Assembly: GCF_002025705.1 (NCBI RefSeq)
Contig: NZ_CP018846.1
Coordinates: 3,401,501 to 3,465,500 of the forward strand
DNA length: 64,000 bases
Origin: Pseudomonas putida
GTDB taxonomy: Bacteria; Pseudomonadota; Gammaproteobacteria; Pseudomonadales; Pseudomonadaceae
Reading direction: 5' to 3'
Part shown: one piece after another, positions 8,828-17,705 of the stretch
Layout: each line of letters starts with the position of its first letter
How positions within the stretch are numbered: position 1 is the stretch's first letter
Notes under the pieces: model-generated
The model's input: the letters and a program-made list of their open reading frames with translations, nothing else
Told to the model about the DNA's origin: nothing
The model's database searches: none
Position numbers and translations under genes: made by a program

Positions 8828-9103
8828 GGCGTGCGGTTTTCCCTGGTCTTATTGTGTGGAAACAGCGGTACTGATGATGTGCGATTGCTGGCAGCCCGGC
8901 GCCCACAAAGTCGACAAGACAATGCCCGAAAGCGGCGCTGGCCGGTGGGATGCGCGCCGATATCGGACTTCAATGCCGGGGTTCGTTCAGTTAGTCTTCA
9001 AACGATTAAGGAAAGCGTCACGCTGCTGCCTGATCACAGTCTATTGCGAGCGTTTTGCCGCAAAGAACCGACATTTTCTGAGGCTTATTGATTACCGGAA
9101 CGT

Positions 9104-10102
9104 ATGGTCAAGCACACCAAACCCGATCAGACCTTGATCAAGATGCCCTCGCTGCGCGCAGTCAAGGCATTCGTCGCCGCCGCCCGCTACCAGAACTTCA
9201 CCCGTGCAGCCGAAGCACTGTGCGTGACCCAGGCGGCAATCAGCCGGCAGATCCGCGACCTTGAGGAGCACCTGGGCGCCGAACTGTTCAACCGCGCCGG
9301 GCGTACGGTCGAGCTGACACCGGCCGGTTCGATCTTCTACGACGCCGTGCAACTGTCGTTCACCAACATCGCCCAGGCTGCCGACCGCATCCGCCACAAC
9401 GAGTCGCCCAAGCAGCGGGTGACGTTGTGCTGCACGCCGGCATTCGCCAACTTCTGGCTAGGGCCGAAGTTACCGGCCTTGTTCGCAGCCTACCCGGAGC
9501 TCGACCTGAACATCGTGACGATGCAGAACTTTCTGACCCTCGAAAACGGGGTCAACCCGGACATCATCATCTGCAAGATGGCCAAGAACGGCCAAGGCTA
9601 CTTCAGCCAGCCGCTGGTCTGTGACGTGATCTACCCGGTGTGCACACCGCAGTACCTGGAACTGCACCCAGAGGTCCAGACACTGGACGGCCTGCGCAAC
9701 ACCGCCCTGCTCAACCTCAGCCCGTTCGGCCGCTCGCAGGTGGCCGAGCATGTCGACTGGAAGGTCTGGTTCGCCTACCAGGACATCGACCTTGACCAGC
9801 GTGACGCGGATGCACCGAAACTGTTCAACGCCAACGACTACAGCCTGCTGATGCAACTGGCGCAGAACCATCAGGGTGTGGCACTGGGCTGGCATTACCT
9901 GGTCGCGCCGCTGGTGCAACAGGGCCTGCTGGTGCGGCCGGTGAGTGACACCCTGGTGCACCGCGACACCCGCCACTACCTCAGCCTCAGCGAGGCCAAG
10001 AGCCGTGATGCCAGTTGCTGCAAGTTGCGCGACTGGCTGGTCGAGCAGTTCGACTGGTCACTGCACGAAGAGGCCGGCAGCCTGCCTTGGGCCCAGGCTT
10101 GA
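9104..10102 (+). CDS. LysR-type regulator, GcvA-like
   Basis: Transcription factor of 332 residues with the GcvA-type N-terminus (PSLRAVKAFVAAARYQNFTR, then AAEALCVTQAAISRQIRDLE) and a complete effector domain. It faces away from the DddP-like gene across 276 bases, so that gene is the likely target. The start at 9104 is the first ATG; a second in-frame Met (IKMPSLRAV) lies 14 residues in. The end is 6 bases from the end of the convergent VOC gene. Confidence 0.87.
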   Translation: MVKHTKPDQTLIKMPSLRAVKAFVAAARYQNFTRAAEALCVTQAAISRQIRDLEEHLGAELFNRAGRTVELTPAGSIFYDAVQLSFTNIAQAADRIRHNESPKQRVTLCCTPAFANFWLGPKLPALFAAYPELDLNIVTMQNFLTLENGVNPDIIICKMAKNGQGYFSQPLVCDVIYPVCTPQYLELHPEVQTLDGLRNTALLNLSPFGRSQVAEHVDWKVWFAYQDIDLDQRDADAPKLFNANDYSLLMQLAQNHQGVALGWHYLVAPLVQQGLLVRPVSDTLVHRDTRHYLSLSEAKSRDASCCKLRDWLVEQFDWSLHEEAGSLPWAQA

Positions 10103-10108
10103 TCGACC

Positions 10109-10588
10109 CTACCCTTTCAGTGCAGCCTCGATCCTGGCCACGTCGATCTTGCCCATGGTCATCATGGCGTCGAACGCGCGCTTGGCTGCGGCTTTGTCGG
10201 GGTTGGCAATGGCTTCGATGAGGATGCGCGGGGTGATCTGCCAGGAGATGCCCCATTTGTCCTTGCACCAGCCGCAGACGCTCTCGCTGCCACCGTTGTT
10301 GACGATGGCATCCCAGAGCCGGTCGGTCTCGGCCTGGTCCTCGGTGCTGACCTGGAACGAAAACGCCTCGCTATGCTTGAACGTGGTGCCGCCATTGAGG
10401 CCCACGCAGGGAATGCCCATCACGGTAAATTCGACGGTAATCACCTCGCCGGCCTTGCCCGAAGGGTAGTCGCCGGGGGCCGGGTGCACCGCCACCACCT
10501 TGCTGTCGGGGAAGGTCCTGGCATAGAAGTTCGCCGCTTCTTCGGCATCCTTGTCGAACCACAGGCAGATCGTGTTCTTGGCAATCAT
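10109..10588 (-). CDS. VOC-superfamily protein (PhnB-like)
   Basis: A 159-residue cytoplasmic protein of the vicinal-oxygen-chelate / glyoxalase-bleomycin-resistance fold, in the PhnB-like group often labelled '3-demethylubiquinone methyltransferase' by transfer. It starts MIAKNTICLWFDKDAEEAANFY, and GWCKDKWGISWQITP is the characteristic end of the second beta-alpha-beta-beta-beta unit. Function is not known for this group and no neighbour explains it. It ends against the LysR gene, convergent. Confidence 0.82.
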   Translation of the reverse strand: MIAKNTICLWFDKDAEEAANFYARTFPDSKVVAVHPAPGDYPSGKAGEVITVEFTVMGIPCVGLNGGTTFKHSEAFSFQVSTEDQAETDRLWDAIVNNGGSESVCGWCKDKWGISWQITPRILIEAIANPDKAAAKRAFDAMMTMGKIDVARIEAALKG

Positions 10589-10631
10589 GGCAAGGCTCCA
10601 TGGGAGAACAGAAAGCCTTGAGTCTAGCCCG

Positions 10632-10946
10632 TCAGGCCTGGCTGGCGATGGCCGCGGCCAGCGCAGCGTCGCTCAACGCCGATTGCGGATGGGCCTGGCG
10701 GTAGTCGCGCAGCGCCTGCTGCAGGCGCGGCCCGCACAGGCGACCGTTGGTCGCGACGTACGCCAGGGCATCGTCGCGCGCCGCTGCGGTGCTGCTCAGC
10801 GGATGGCTGGTGGACTCGCTGAGCGCCGCCGTACCCACGCTGCTGCCAATGGTGAAATGGTCGGTCACGCTGCCCTTGCCGTCCATGGCCCAGGCCTGGC
10901 TGCAGCACAGCAGGACCAGGGTGCTCGATAAACCGGTTCGCTTCAC
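10632..10946 (-). CDS. small exported protein, DUF2388-like
   Basis: About 104 residues with a GTG start at 10946 preceded by AGGAGG at a good distance; an upstream ATG would prepend unlikely sequence. A typical signal peptide (KRTGLSSTLVLLCCSQAWA) ends at an AWA site. The mature part has AARDDALAYVATNGRLCGPR and a hydrophilic C-terminus, the pattern of short pseudomonad DUF2388 proteins. Role unknown, likely periplasmic. It stands alone, just upstream of the VOC gene in the same direction. Confidence 0.7.
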   Translation of the reverse strand: MKRTGLSSTLVLLCCSQAWAMDGKGSVTDHFTIGSSVGTAALSESTSHPLSSTAAARDDALAYVATNGRLCGPRLQQALRDYRQAHPQSALSDAALAAAIASQA

Positions 10947-12076
10947 GTGGCAGGCCCTCCTGATAAAAATGCCAGTTTTGCACAGAGGCCAGAACAGCAA
11001 CCACAGGCATGGCGAGCAGTGGCCTGCAAAAAACGATAATGAATCAGAAAAATCCTACCGATACCGAAGAAGCCTCCCACAACTCAGCTAATTCCCGGCG
11101 CTGCATCATTGTCGGCAAACCTCATAAGCGACTTTTCGCAAGGAGATACAGGTTTGTCGGATTTCAAATCAAAGCTGCAGCACCTCAGTGCCGAGCAGAT
11201 CGAGGCGTTGTACAACGAATACATCGGTGGTGAGAAAATCGCACTGCTGCTCGAACGCTATGCCATCGACATCGCCCCCAGCAGCCTGATCAAGGCCTTC
11301 CCTCCGGTGCCTTGCGCCGATCTCAAGTGCCCTTACTGCGAAGTCAGCCTGTACGAGCGACGCAAAAGCCGTTCGGCCTACAGCTGGAACGATAACCTGG
11401 CCTACTGCCCGAACTGCGCGCATCGCCATTACTTCCCCGGGCGCAACCAATGGCAGCGTGATTGCGCCTGCCAGCCTTGCCTGGCGGCGCGTGAACGCGC
11501 CAGGCAGGCACTGGCCATCGAACAGCGCAAACGCATCAAGGAACACTGGTCATTGGCAAAGCACCAGCCCGTGCCATTGCACACGTTGTCGATTACCCGG
11601 CAGTTGCAGTTGCTGGCCATGCTGGCGATACGCATGGATGCGCAGAGGGATTGCATCCAGGCCGCGGAAAAATCCACCGGGGATGCGCTAGTCAGCCCAT
11701 CCCTGAGCATGGATGCGAACATACTGCTGGCGCTGCACGAGGATCAGGTCCTGCTGGTCGACCCCGATTCGCCACTGGATGCCTTCAGCGAAGACCCCAC
11801 CCCGAAGGCCTGGCAGAACAAGGTGCGCTGGATCGCCAATGTCAGCCTTGACGGCCAGCAGCGGGCCGGCCTCGGCCCCCTGTATCGTGCCCTGCACAAG
11901 GCCCTGTCCAATGGCCCGCAGATGCAATGGCGCGGCGAGATCGCCGAAGCCATCGAGCTGCTTTGCAACGAAGAGGTCTGTGCCTACATAGCCAGCCGCA
12001 GTGCCGAACACGGCCTGCCCTTCGACGTGTCTAGTCCTGAAATAGGTTTACACCTGTTCAGGTAGGCCGACAGGCC

Positions 12077-12946
12077 TCAAAACGCCCGATGCACTGCATC
12101 GGGCGTTTTGTTTTTCAGGGCCATATGGGGCCGTTCTGTGTTGTAGATCTGCACTGCCTCGTCAACCATCTGTCTCGCCTGCTCAAGATCTTCAGGGCTG
12201 CTCAACAGCAGCTCCATCTTGAGGATTCCGTTGATTCGCTCGGCCAGCGCGTTCTGGTAGCAGTCATACCCATCAGTCATGGAGCACTGAACATCGTGCC
12301 GTTGGTGCAGTGACTGGTACAGCGCCGAGCAATATTGGATGCCTCGATCCGAATGGTGGACTAATGGCTGGCGACGACGTCGCTTTCGTAATGCCTGCTT
12401 GAAGGCTTGCGCCACTGACTCGGCATGCAGGCTTTCATGGACGTGGTGGCCAACAATTTTCCTGGAGTACGCATCCGTTACCAGGCTCAGGTACAGCGGG
12501 CCGTTACGTGCGGGCAGGTAAGTAATATCGGCAACCCAGACGTGCTCCGGCCTTGTCGGAACGACTTGGCTTGGGCCCGGCTTGAGTAAGTTGGGATGGC
12601 GGTAGAAGCGATGAAAGCTTTGTGTTGTCTTGTGGTAGGCCCGCTTAGGCAGCACCAGCAAACGGCGCTCTCCCAAGACCTGGAACAGCCTATCTCGGCC
12701 AACTTGGAACCGTTTGTCAGGTTGGCAATGCAGCAGATAGTGCAGCTTGCGTGTACCCAGACGAGGCTGGCGCATCCGGACTTGCTGAACAAACTCAACC
12801 ACCTGATCTGCCTGGCGCTCTTTGCCATCAGCAGTTCGGTTGCGCTTGTAGTAAGCCTGTCGACTGATGCCTAGAAACTGACAAGCCCTGGCAATGCTCA
12901 GTCCTGCGACTTGACCTTGCGAGAGGACTTGCCGGATCGCTTTTTT
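12077..12946 (-). CDS. IS3-family transposase OrfB (DDE integrase), made by -1 frameshift
   Basis: The catalytic subunit carries the rve integrase DDE triad: Asp in HVWVADITYLP, Asp in VHHSDRGIQY and Glu in NALAERINGILK. The frame is open from the slippage site (12940-12946); after a -1 shift the fusion reads KKAIRQVLSQGQVAGLSIAR into the HTH_21 segment ISRQAYYKRNR. A GTG at 12802 could start a shorter protein but would drop that segment, so the OrfAB fusion is preferred. The 3' end overlaps a perfect hairpin (12079-12109) that also encodes the last residues. Confidence 0.85.
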   Translation of the reverse strand, partial: KKAIRQVLSQGQVAGLSIARACQFLGISRQAYYKRNRTADGKERQADQVVEFVQQVRMRQPRLGTRKLHYLLHCQPDKRFQVGRDRLFQVLGERRLLVLPKRAYHKTTQSFHRFYRHPNLLKPGPSQVVPTRPEHVWVADITYLPARNGPLYLSLVTDAYSRKIVGHHVHESLHAESVAQAFKQALRKRRRRQPLVHHSDRGIQYCSALYQSLHQRHDVQCSMTDGYDCYQNALAERINGILKMELLLSSPEDLEQARQMVDEAVQIYNTERPHMALKNKTPDAVHRAF

Positions 12947-13296
12947 ACGACCGAAACACCATAGTCATTTTTCAGAACATCAACGACCGTCTCAAAAAAC
13001 TGGGCCTTCTGGCTCATCAGTTCCAACTGTTGCTCAAGCTCTTTGATCCGCTGCTCTGGAGTGAGCGTTTTGGGGTCAGACATCGCGCAGCTCCTCTCGT
13101 CGCGGATCGAGGCCCCCTGGCTCCAATCCTGCCGACCGTGCTTACGCAACCATACCAGAACCGTCGACCGACCCTGGATGCCATACCGCACCTGGGCCTG
13201 TTTGTAGGTCAGTTCGCCTTTTTCAATCTGATCAACCACCGCCAATTTAAAAGACAGTGAGTAATCTCTCTGTGTGCGCTTTACACCTTGCTCCAT
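12898..13296 (-). CDS. IS3-family transposase OrfA
   Basis: A 132-residue DNA-binding subunit beginning MEQGVKRTQRDYSLSFKLAV, with a helix-turn-helix (LTYKQAQVRYGIQGRSTVLVWLRK) and a leucine-zipper-like coiled coil (LTPEQRIKELEQQLELMSQK) used for multimerisation. ATG at 13296 is preceded by GGAG. Near its 3' end the codons GTA AAA AAG provide a -1 slippage site. Confidence 0.88.
   Translation of the reverse strand: MEQGVKRTQRDYSLSFKLAVVDQIEKGELTYKQAQVRYGIQGRSTVLVWLRKHGRQDWSQGASIRDERSCAMSDPKTLTPEQRIKELEQQLELMSQKAQFFETVVDVLKNDYGVSVVKKRSGKSSRKVKSQD
12940..12946 (-). other. programmed -1 frameshift site AAAAAAG
   Basis: The heptamer A AAA AAG at the end of orfA is in the correct phase for -1 slippage into orfB, producing the OrfAB transposase. 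This is the established IS3-family mechanism; here it is read directly from the two overlapping frames. Confidence 0.8.
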
Positions 13297-13886
13297 CTGA
13301 CTCTCCGGAAATTCGGGATGGGAGGTGTAAACCTTATTCAGGACGGGACAACGCCAGGAAAAAAGCCGCAGAAGTCGCAACACAGTTGCTCGATGTGCAC
13401 CCCGTACGGCACATCTGGTCACTGGCCAACACCGCCGTGCGCGGGGCGTTGTCATTCGTGGCCCGCGCCCAGGTCAGCAAGCGCCACGCGGCCAATACCA
13501 TTCCCGGCAGCATGCTGTCGCTAAGCGAGCGCTCCATTCGGGAGCAATGGCAGTTCACGGTATCGAGCTACGACACCCATGCCCCGCGCTCAGGCTTCAG
13601 CCAGGCGCTGTTCGACGTGCTGCTGCAGCAGGATGACCATGGCCTGTGCCGCAAGGTCAGTGACTACATCGCAGATCTGCCGGGGCAGGCTGATACCAGC
13701 GGCTATACGCTGTTCTGCGCCATGTGCGGGTCGAACCTGGTGCACGTGCAGGCGGGGCTGCGGGAAACCATCGTCAACTGCAAGGACTGCCTGGCCAGGA
13801 CCTTGGTGTCGACCTAGCCGACATCGGCCTGCCCGGTTCGCTACGGTCGGTGCTGGCGATGACAGTAAGGTTGGGGGCAAAAAACT

Positions 13887-13911
13887 AAAAAAGGCGCCCC
13901 ACCGGGGCGCC
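13887..13911 (-). terminator. rho-independent terminator of the oprD-like gene
   Basis: On the minus strand GGCGCCCC-GGT-GGGGCGCC is followed by TTTTTT. It lies 50 bases past the porin stop codon, in the right orientation to end that transcript. Confidence 0.85.
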
Positions 13912-13960
13912 AAACCATCCACCTCTTACCAAAGGAGCTGACGCGCTTCTCAAGGTGAAT

Positions 13961-15304
13961 TCACAGCACCGACAGCGGGTACTCGACAATCAGCCGCACT
14001 TCGTCCAGGTCCGCCTCGAACGCGGTTGCCCGGGTGGTCGCCTGGCGCACGCGCAATGACAGGTCCTTGGCTGCACCGCTCTGCACCACATACTTGACCT
14101 CGATGTCCCGCTCCCAGCGCTTCTGGTCGGTCAACGGGTTGCCGTCCGCGTCGCGGCGCATGTAGAAGGCGTTGGCGTTGGAATAGTCGGCGTCGGTACC
14201 TTTTGCGTAACGGCTCATGAACGACAGCCCCGGCACCCCGTAGGCCGCCATGTCCAGGTCATAGCGCAGCATCCACGAGCGCTCCTTGGGCGAGTTGAAG
14301 TCGCTGTACTGGATGGAGTTGTCGAGGAAGATCGAGTCGGACTGGCGCAGGTAGTCGAAATCATCATCGCCATTGTTGCGCTGGTGGCTCAGCGCTAGCG
14401 TGTGAGCACCAAAGCGCACCCCGGCTTTCACGCTCCAGATGTCATTGTCGAACGCGCCCAGGCGCTGCTGGCCTTCATCGACGGCCTTGTAGTAGTTGAA
14501 GCCGCCGATCAGGGCAAGGTCGTCGCTCAACGGCCAGCTGGCACTGGTGCCGGCGTAGTACTGGTTCCATACATCCTTGAGCCGGCTGCTGAACAGGCTG
14601 ACACTCACATGCTCGTTGAGGTCGTAGTCACCACCGCCGTAGGCAATCCAGGGTGAATCCACCGGGCCGCCATAGAAGGTCACGAAGTTCTCGCGCATGT
14701 CGCTGGAGACCGGCTGGCTCATGGCATGCAGGCGGCCGGCCTGCAGGGTCAGGTCCTTGAGACTGGTGTTTTCCAAGGTCACGCCGCGAAAGCTTTCCGG
14801 CAACAGACGCGAATCACCAGCAGCCACGACCGGGTTGGCCGGGAATACATCACCCCCCTTGAGCACGGTATCGAACAGGCGCAGCTTGGCCGCACCGCCC
14901 AGCTTGGTGTATTCGTCACGTGCCTGGCCGTCGTGCTCCACCGGCAGCACATCGAACGAACTGCGCCCGCCGTTGCGCCCACCGCCGGTGTCCAGCTTGA
15001 GGCCGAGCATGGCGAACGCGTCCAGGCCGAAACCCACTGTGCCTTGGGTGAAGCCGGACTCGAAGCGGCTGATGATGGCGTGCGCCCAGGCTTCGGAATA
15101 ACCATTGCTCGCTGGCTTGGTACTGCTCTGCACCGGGGCCGGGCCGTCGCGGTTGTCGCGATTGAAGTAGAGATTGCGGTTGAGCACGTTGAGCGTGCTG
15201 CCTTCGATGAAACCTTCGGGCTTTACTTCGGCGGCGTTTGCCAGTGCACTGACGCCAGACAGCGTCAGGCATGCCGCCAGGGACAGGGGGGCGGTTCGGG
15301 TCAT
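13961..15304 (-). CDS. OprD-family outer-membrane porin
   Basis: Substrate-selective porin of 447 residues. A signal peptide (MTRTAPLSLAACLTLSGVSA then LANAAEV) precedes a mature barrel beginning FIEGSTLNVLNRNLYFNRDN, typical of OprD/OccD-OccK channels. LPVEHDGQARDEYTKLGGAAKLR and PWIAYGGGDYDLNEHVSVSLF are family blocks, and the C-terminal strand ends in a hydrophobic residue (VEYPLSVL). Members take up amino acids or aromatic and aliphatic acids; which one applies here is not evident. It stands alone with its own terminator. Confidence 0.9.
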   Translation of the reverse strand: MTRTAPLSLAACLTLSGVSALANAAEVKPEGFIEGSTLNVLNRNLYFNRDNRDGPAPVQSSTKPASNGYSEAWAHAIISRFESGFTQGTVGFGLDAFAMLGLKLDTGGGRNGGRSSFDVLPVEHDGQARDEYTKLGGAAKLRLFDTVLKGGDVFPANPVVAAGDSRLLPESFRGVTLENTSLKDLTLQAGRLHAMSQPVSSDMRENFVTFYGGPVDSPWIAYGGGDYDLNEHVSVSLFSSRLKDVWNQYYAGTSASWPLSDDLALIGGFNYYKAVDEGQQRLGAFDNDIWSVKAGVRFGAHTLALSHQRNNGDDDFDYLRQSDSIFLDNSIQYSDFNSPKERSWMLRYDLDMAAYGVPGLSFMSRYAKGTDADYSNANAFYMRRDADGNPLTDQKRWERDIEVKYVVQSGAAKDLSLRVRQATTRATAFEADLDEVRLIVEYPLSVL

Positions 15305-15586
15305 CCGAGGCTCCTTGAGTGACGATTATTGTTGTGTCGGCGGAGTCGGAGAGTGGGGCCTGGCAGATAACGCCAAGGTGATTGGCGCATTACAATCGCG
15401 TCATGCGGGCGCAGCGGCTCTAGCCCGGCTTTTGCAACATTCTGTAGGTAATTCCTACGTGCAGCAGTGAACCTGCCTACAAAATTGCGGTCTGTCCCTG
15501 ACGGTCAATTCACCGACCGGTTCGCCGGCCCCATTGCTGATCTACAGTTACCGGGCCTATTTTCCCTGTTGCAGCGAAGACCCAAC

Positions 15587-16237
15587 ATGCCTGAATCCCG
15601 CCCAGCCTCCCTTGCCCTCACTGCCCTGCGCGGCAGCCTGCTCGCCGCCCTGGTGGCTCTTGCCGTCCCCGCGCATGCCGAAGAGCCGGCCAGCGATGCG
15701 CGCTGGGTCAGCGACAGCCTGAGCACCTACGTGCGCAGTGGCCCGACCGATGGCCACCGCATTGTCGGCACGCTCAAGTCGGGGCAGAAACTCACCCTGG
15801 TCGGCAGCCAGGGCAACTACAGCCAGGTGCGTGGCCAGAATGGCGACCTGGTGTGGATCCTCACCAGCGACCTGCAGTCGGTGCCGGGCCAGAACGAGCG
15901 CCTGCCGCAACTTGATGCACAGGTGGCGGACCTGTCCGGGCAACTCAAGACCATCGATGACAGCTGGAAAAACCGCGTGCAGGGCATGCAGGAAACCCTC
16001 GACTCGCGCAAGAAGCTCATCGATGAACTGGAAGCGCGCAACCAGGCGCTCAACGAACAGCTCGACCAGAGCCAGTCGAGCCTGCGCGACACCCAGGCAC
16101 GCCTGGGCGACGAGAACAAGCAGGTGATGATGCGTTACATGGTGTACGGCGGCAGCATCGCCGGTGCGGGGCTGCTGATGGGGCTGATCCTGCCGGCGCT
16201 GACCCGTGGCCGGAAGAAGAACGACCGCTGGTTCTGA
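15587..16237 (+). CDS. TIGR04211-type SH3-domain membrane protein
   Basis: A 216-residue envelope protein: signal peptide (SLLAALVALAVPAHAEEP), a bacterial SH3 domain (about 35-95: WVSDSLSTYVRSGPTDGHRI to VWILTSDLQ), a coiled coil (about 110-180, rich in Leu, Gln and Glu) and one C-terminal transmembrane helix (YGGSIAGAGLLMGLILPALT) followed by RGRKKNDRWF. This is the layout of TIGR04211 / YgiM-like proteins. The ATG at 15587 gives a proper signal peptide; an earlier in-frame GTG would not. Possible role in cell-wall sensing, by family only. Confidence 0.85.
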   Translation: MPESRPASLALTALRGSLLAALVALAVPAHAEEPASDARWVSDSLSTYVRSGPTDGHRIVGTLKSGQKLTLVGSQGNYSQVRGQNGDLVWILTSDLQSVPGQNERLPQLDAQVADLSGQLKTIDDSWKNRVQGMQETLDSRKKLIDELEARNQALNEQLDQSQSSLRDTQARLGDENKQVMMRYMVYGGSIAGAGLLMGLILPALTRGRKKNDRWF

Positions 16238-16298
16238 TGACGAACATGCGGGCCTCTTCGCAGACTCAACAGCGCAGAGGCCCGCATGAAAAAGCGCG

Positions 16299-16568
16299 CT
16301 ATCGGCTGCGCGCCTTGTTATAGATAGTTTTGGCCTGGTCGGCGGCAGATTGACACGCGGCCCAATCTCCTGCGTCCCGAGCCTTTTTGGCTTGTTCCCA
16401 TTTCACTTTGAAATCATGCGCCATACCGCCGTGCATGGCCTGGCCACTGGCTTTGTGGTCGGCTTCCAGCTCCTTGATCTTCGCATCGCAATTGGTCTTG
16501 GCCTCATCAGCAGCTTGAACACCAAAACTCACCAGACAAGCAGCCACCAGCAGTGTCACGTATTTCAT
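16299..16568 (-). CDS. small periplasmic protein of unknown function
   Basis: Eighty-nine residues: signal peptide MKYVTLLVAACLVSFGVQAA, then a Lys/Ala-rich helical domain with two cysteines (TNCDAKIKELEADH and WAACQSAADQAK) that could form a disulfide. AGGAGA lies upstream of the ATG at 16568. No family recognised with confidence; pseudomonads carry many such short helical proteins. It is not obviously in an operon. Confidence 0.7.
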   Translation of the reverse strand: MKYVTLLVAACLVSFGVQAADEAKTNCDAKIKELEADHKASGQAMHGGMAHDFKVKWEQAKKARDAGDWAACQSAADQAKTIYNKARSR

Positions 16569-16661
16569 GTCGCGTTCTCCTGGGTAATCGGAATGGTCAT
16601 CGAGAGACATTTGGCTCGACGCAGGGAGAAGCATAGTCGGCGATGCGGGGGCTGCGTCGGT

Positions 16662-17582
16662 TCAGCCTGGCGGTCGGGCGCCTTCGGCAAAAAGGAAGTC
16701 GATAAACGCCCGCACTCGCAGTGGCATGTGCCGAGCCTGGGGGTAGATGAGCATGAAGGGGCGCGAGGTACCGCCGTATTCACCCAGTACCTCGACCAGT
16801 TCGCCACGCGCCAGTGCGTCCTGCACGGTGAAGCGATGGGCCTGCATCAGGCCACCCCCATGACGCACCAATGTCGCGGTCGCCAGGAAGTCACCCAGGC
16901 AGGTGAGGCCCCCCTGGGTCTCCATTTCAATTTCCCGGCCTTCGATGCGGAAACTCCAGGGCGGACGACGGCCAGTGCTGGCCAGCTCGAACTGGATGCA
17001 CTCATGCCCGGCCAAATCCTGCGGCACCTGCGGCGTGCCCCTGCGCGCCAGGTAGGCCGGTGCCGCCACCACCACCAACTCGGCATTTTCCAGGCGTCGA
17101 GCCACCAGTCGTGAATCGCCGGGCTCTCGGCCACGGATGGCGAGGTCGAAGTGCTCCTCGGCGAAGTCGACGTTGCGATTGCTGACGTGCACATCTACCT
17201 GCACCTGGGGATAGCGCTGACGGAATGCCGGCAGCAACGGCAGCAAACGATGATGCGCATACGGTGTGGGCGCACTGATGCGCAGGCGACCACTTGGTAC
17301 AGCCTGGCCACCCATGGCCTGGCGCTCCGCCTCGACCAGTTGTCCGAGCGCCTGGCGGCATTGCTGGTAGTAGGCCTGGCCGGCGTCGGACAAGCGCATC
17401 TGCCGCGTCGTCCGTACGAACAGCCGCACGCCCAGGCGCTCTTCCAGGCGCGCCACGCTGCGGCTCACCGCGGCTGGGGTGACGCCGGCCTCGGTTGCTG
17501 CAGCGGTGAAGCTGCCGGTATCGGCTGCCAGGCAGAACAGCTCCAGGCTGCCCAGTTGCAAGTCGTCGAAGTGGCGGGTCAT
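16662..17582 (-). CDS. LysR-type regulator of the adjacent SDR/tautomerase genes
   Basis: A 306-residue LysR protein starting MTRHFDDLQLGSLELFCLAA, with the helix-turn-helix FTAAATEAGVTPAAVSRSVA and an effector domain containing FDLAIRGREPGDSRLVARRL, the CrgA/AaeR-like subgroup. The ATG at 17582 is preferred to an earlier one because the family N-terminus begins there. It is divergent from the SDR at 17706, which it likely controls. The effector is unknown. Confidence 0.87.
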   Translation of the reverse strand: MTRHFDDLQLGSLELFCLAADTGSFTAAATEAGVTPAAVSRSVARLEERLGVRLFVRTTRQMRLSDAGQAYYQQCRQALGQLVEAERQAMGGQAVPSGRLRISAPTPYAHHRLLPLLPAFRQRYPQVQVDVHVSNRNVDFAEEHFDLAIRGREPGDSRLVARRLENAELVVVAAPAYLARRGTPQVPQDLAGHECIQFELASTGRRPPWSFRIEGREIEMETQGGLTCLGDFLATATLVRHGGGLMQAHRFTVQDALARGELVEVLGEYGGTSRPFMLIYPQARHMPLRVRAFIDFLFAEGARPPG

Positions 17583-17705
17583 GGCGGCTCTATTGATTAC
17601 ACGGTGTATCGATTGAAATGCCATCCAGCTCATTTTTCAAGCTGGCGTTGAGCCCTACAGTGGTTTCCACCACGAGCCAACGGCTCACTTCCGGAGAACG
17701 CAAAC

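Larger units (their letters stand above)
12034..13344 (-). mobile_element. IS3-family insertion sequence
   Basis: About 1.31 kb bounded by imperfect inverted repeats: GTCCTGAAATAGGTTTACAC at the left and, read inward from the right, GTCCTGAATAAGGTTTACAC. It carries orfA and orfB on the minus strand with an A6G slippery site, the normal IS3-family arrangement. No convincing target duplication is visible next to the ends (cta on the left, ggg on the right), so the ends may be off by a few bases or the duplication has been lost. Confidence 0.88.
11154..13817 (+). pseudogene. zinc-ribbon-like hypothetical gene split by an IS3-family element
   Basis: Two blocks of one gene lie either side of the insertion. 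The first (11154 to about 12033) starts at a TTG with AGGAG at 11141-11145 and encodes LKCPYCEVSLYERR and AYCPNCAHRHYFPG, two Cys pairs of zinc-ribbon type, then CACQPC. The second (about 13345-13817) continues RDNARKKAAEVATQLLDVHP and ends with FCAMCGSNL and NCKDCLA, another two Cys pairs. Joining 12033 to 13345 restores the frame (GAC GTG TCT AGG GAC AAC). The intact protein would be about 450 residues. Function not recognised. The second block is open upstream into the IS but lacks its own start signal, so the gene is probably inactive. Confidence 0.75.

Noticed and set aside
7316..9091. 591-codon plus-strand frame across the REP and DddP-like gene
   Set aside because: Antisense shadow of a well-supported protein; it begins within a repeat and has no family features.
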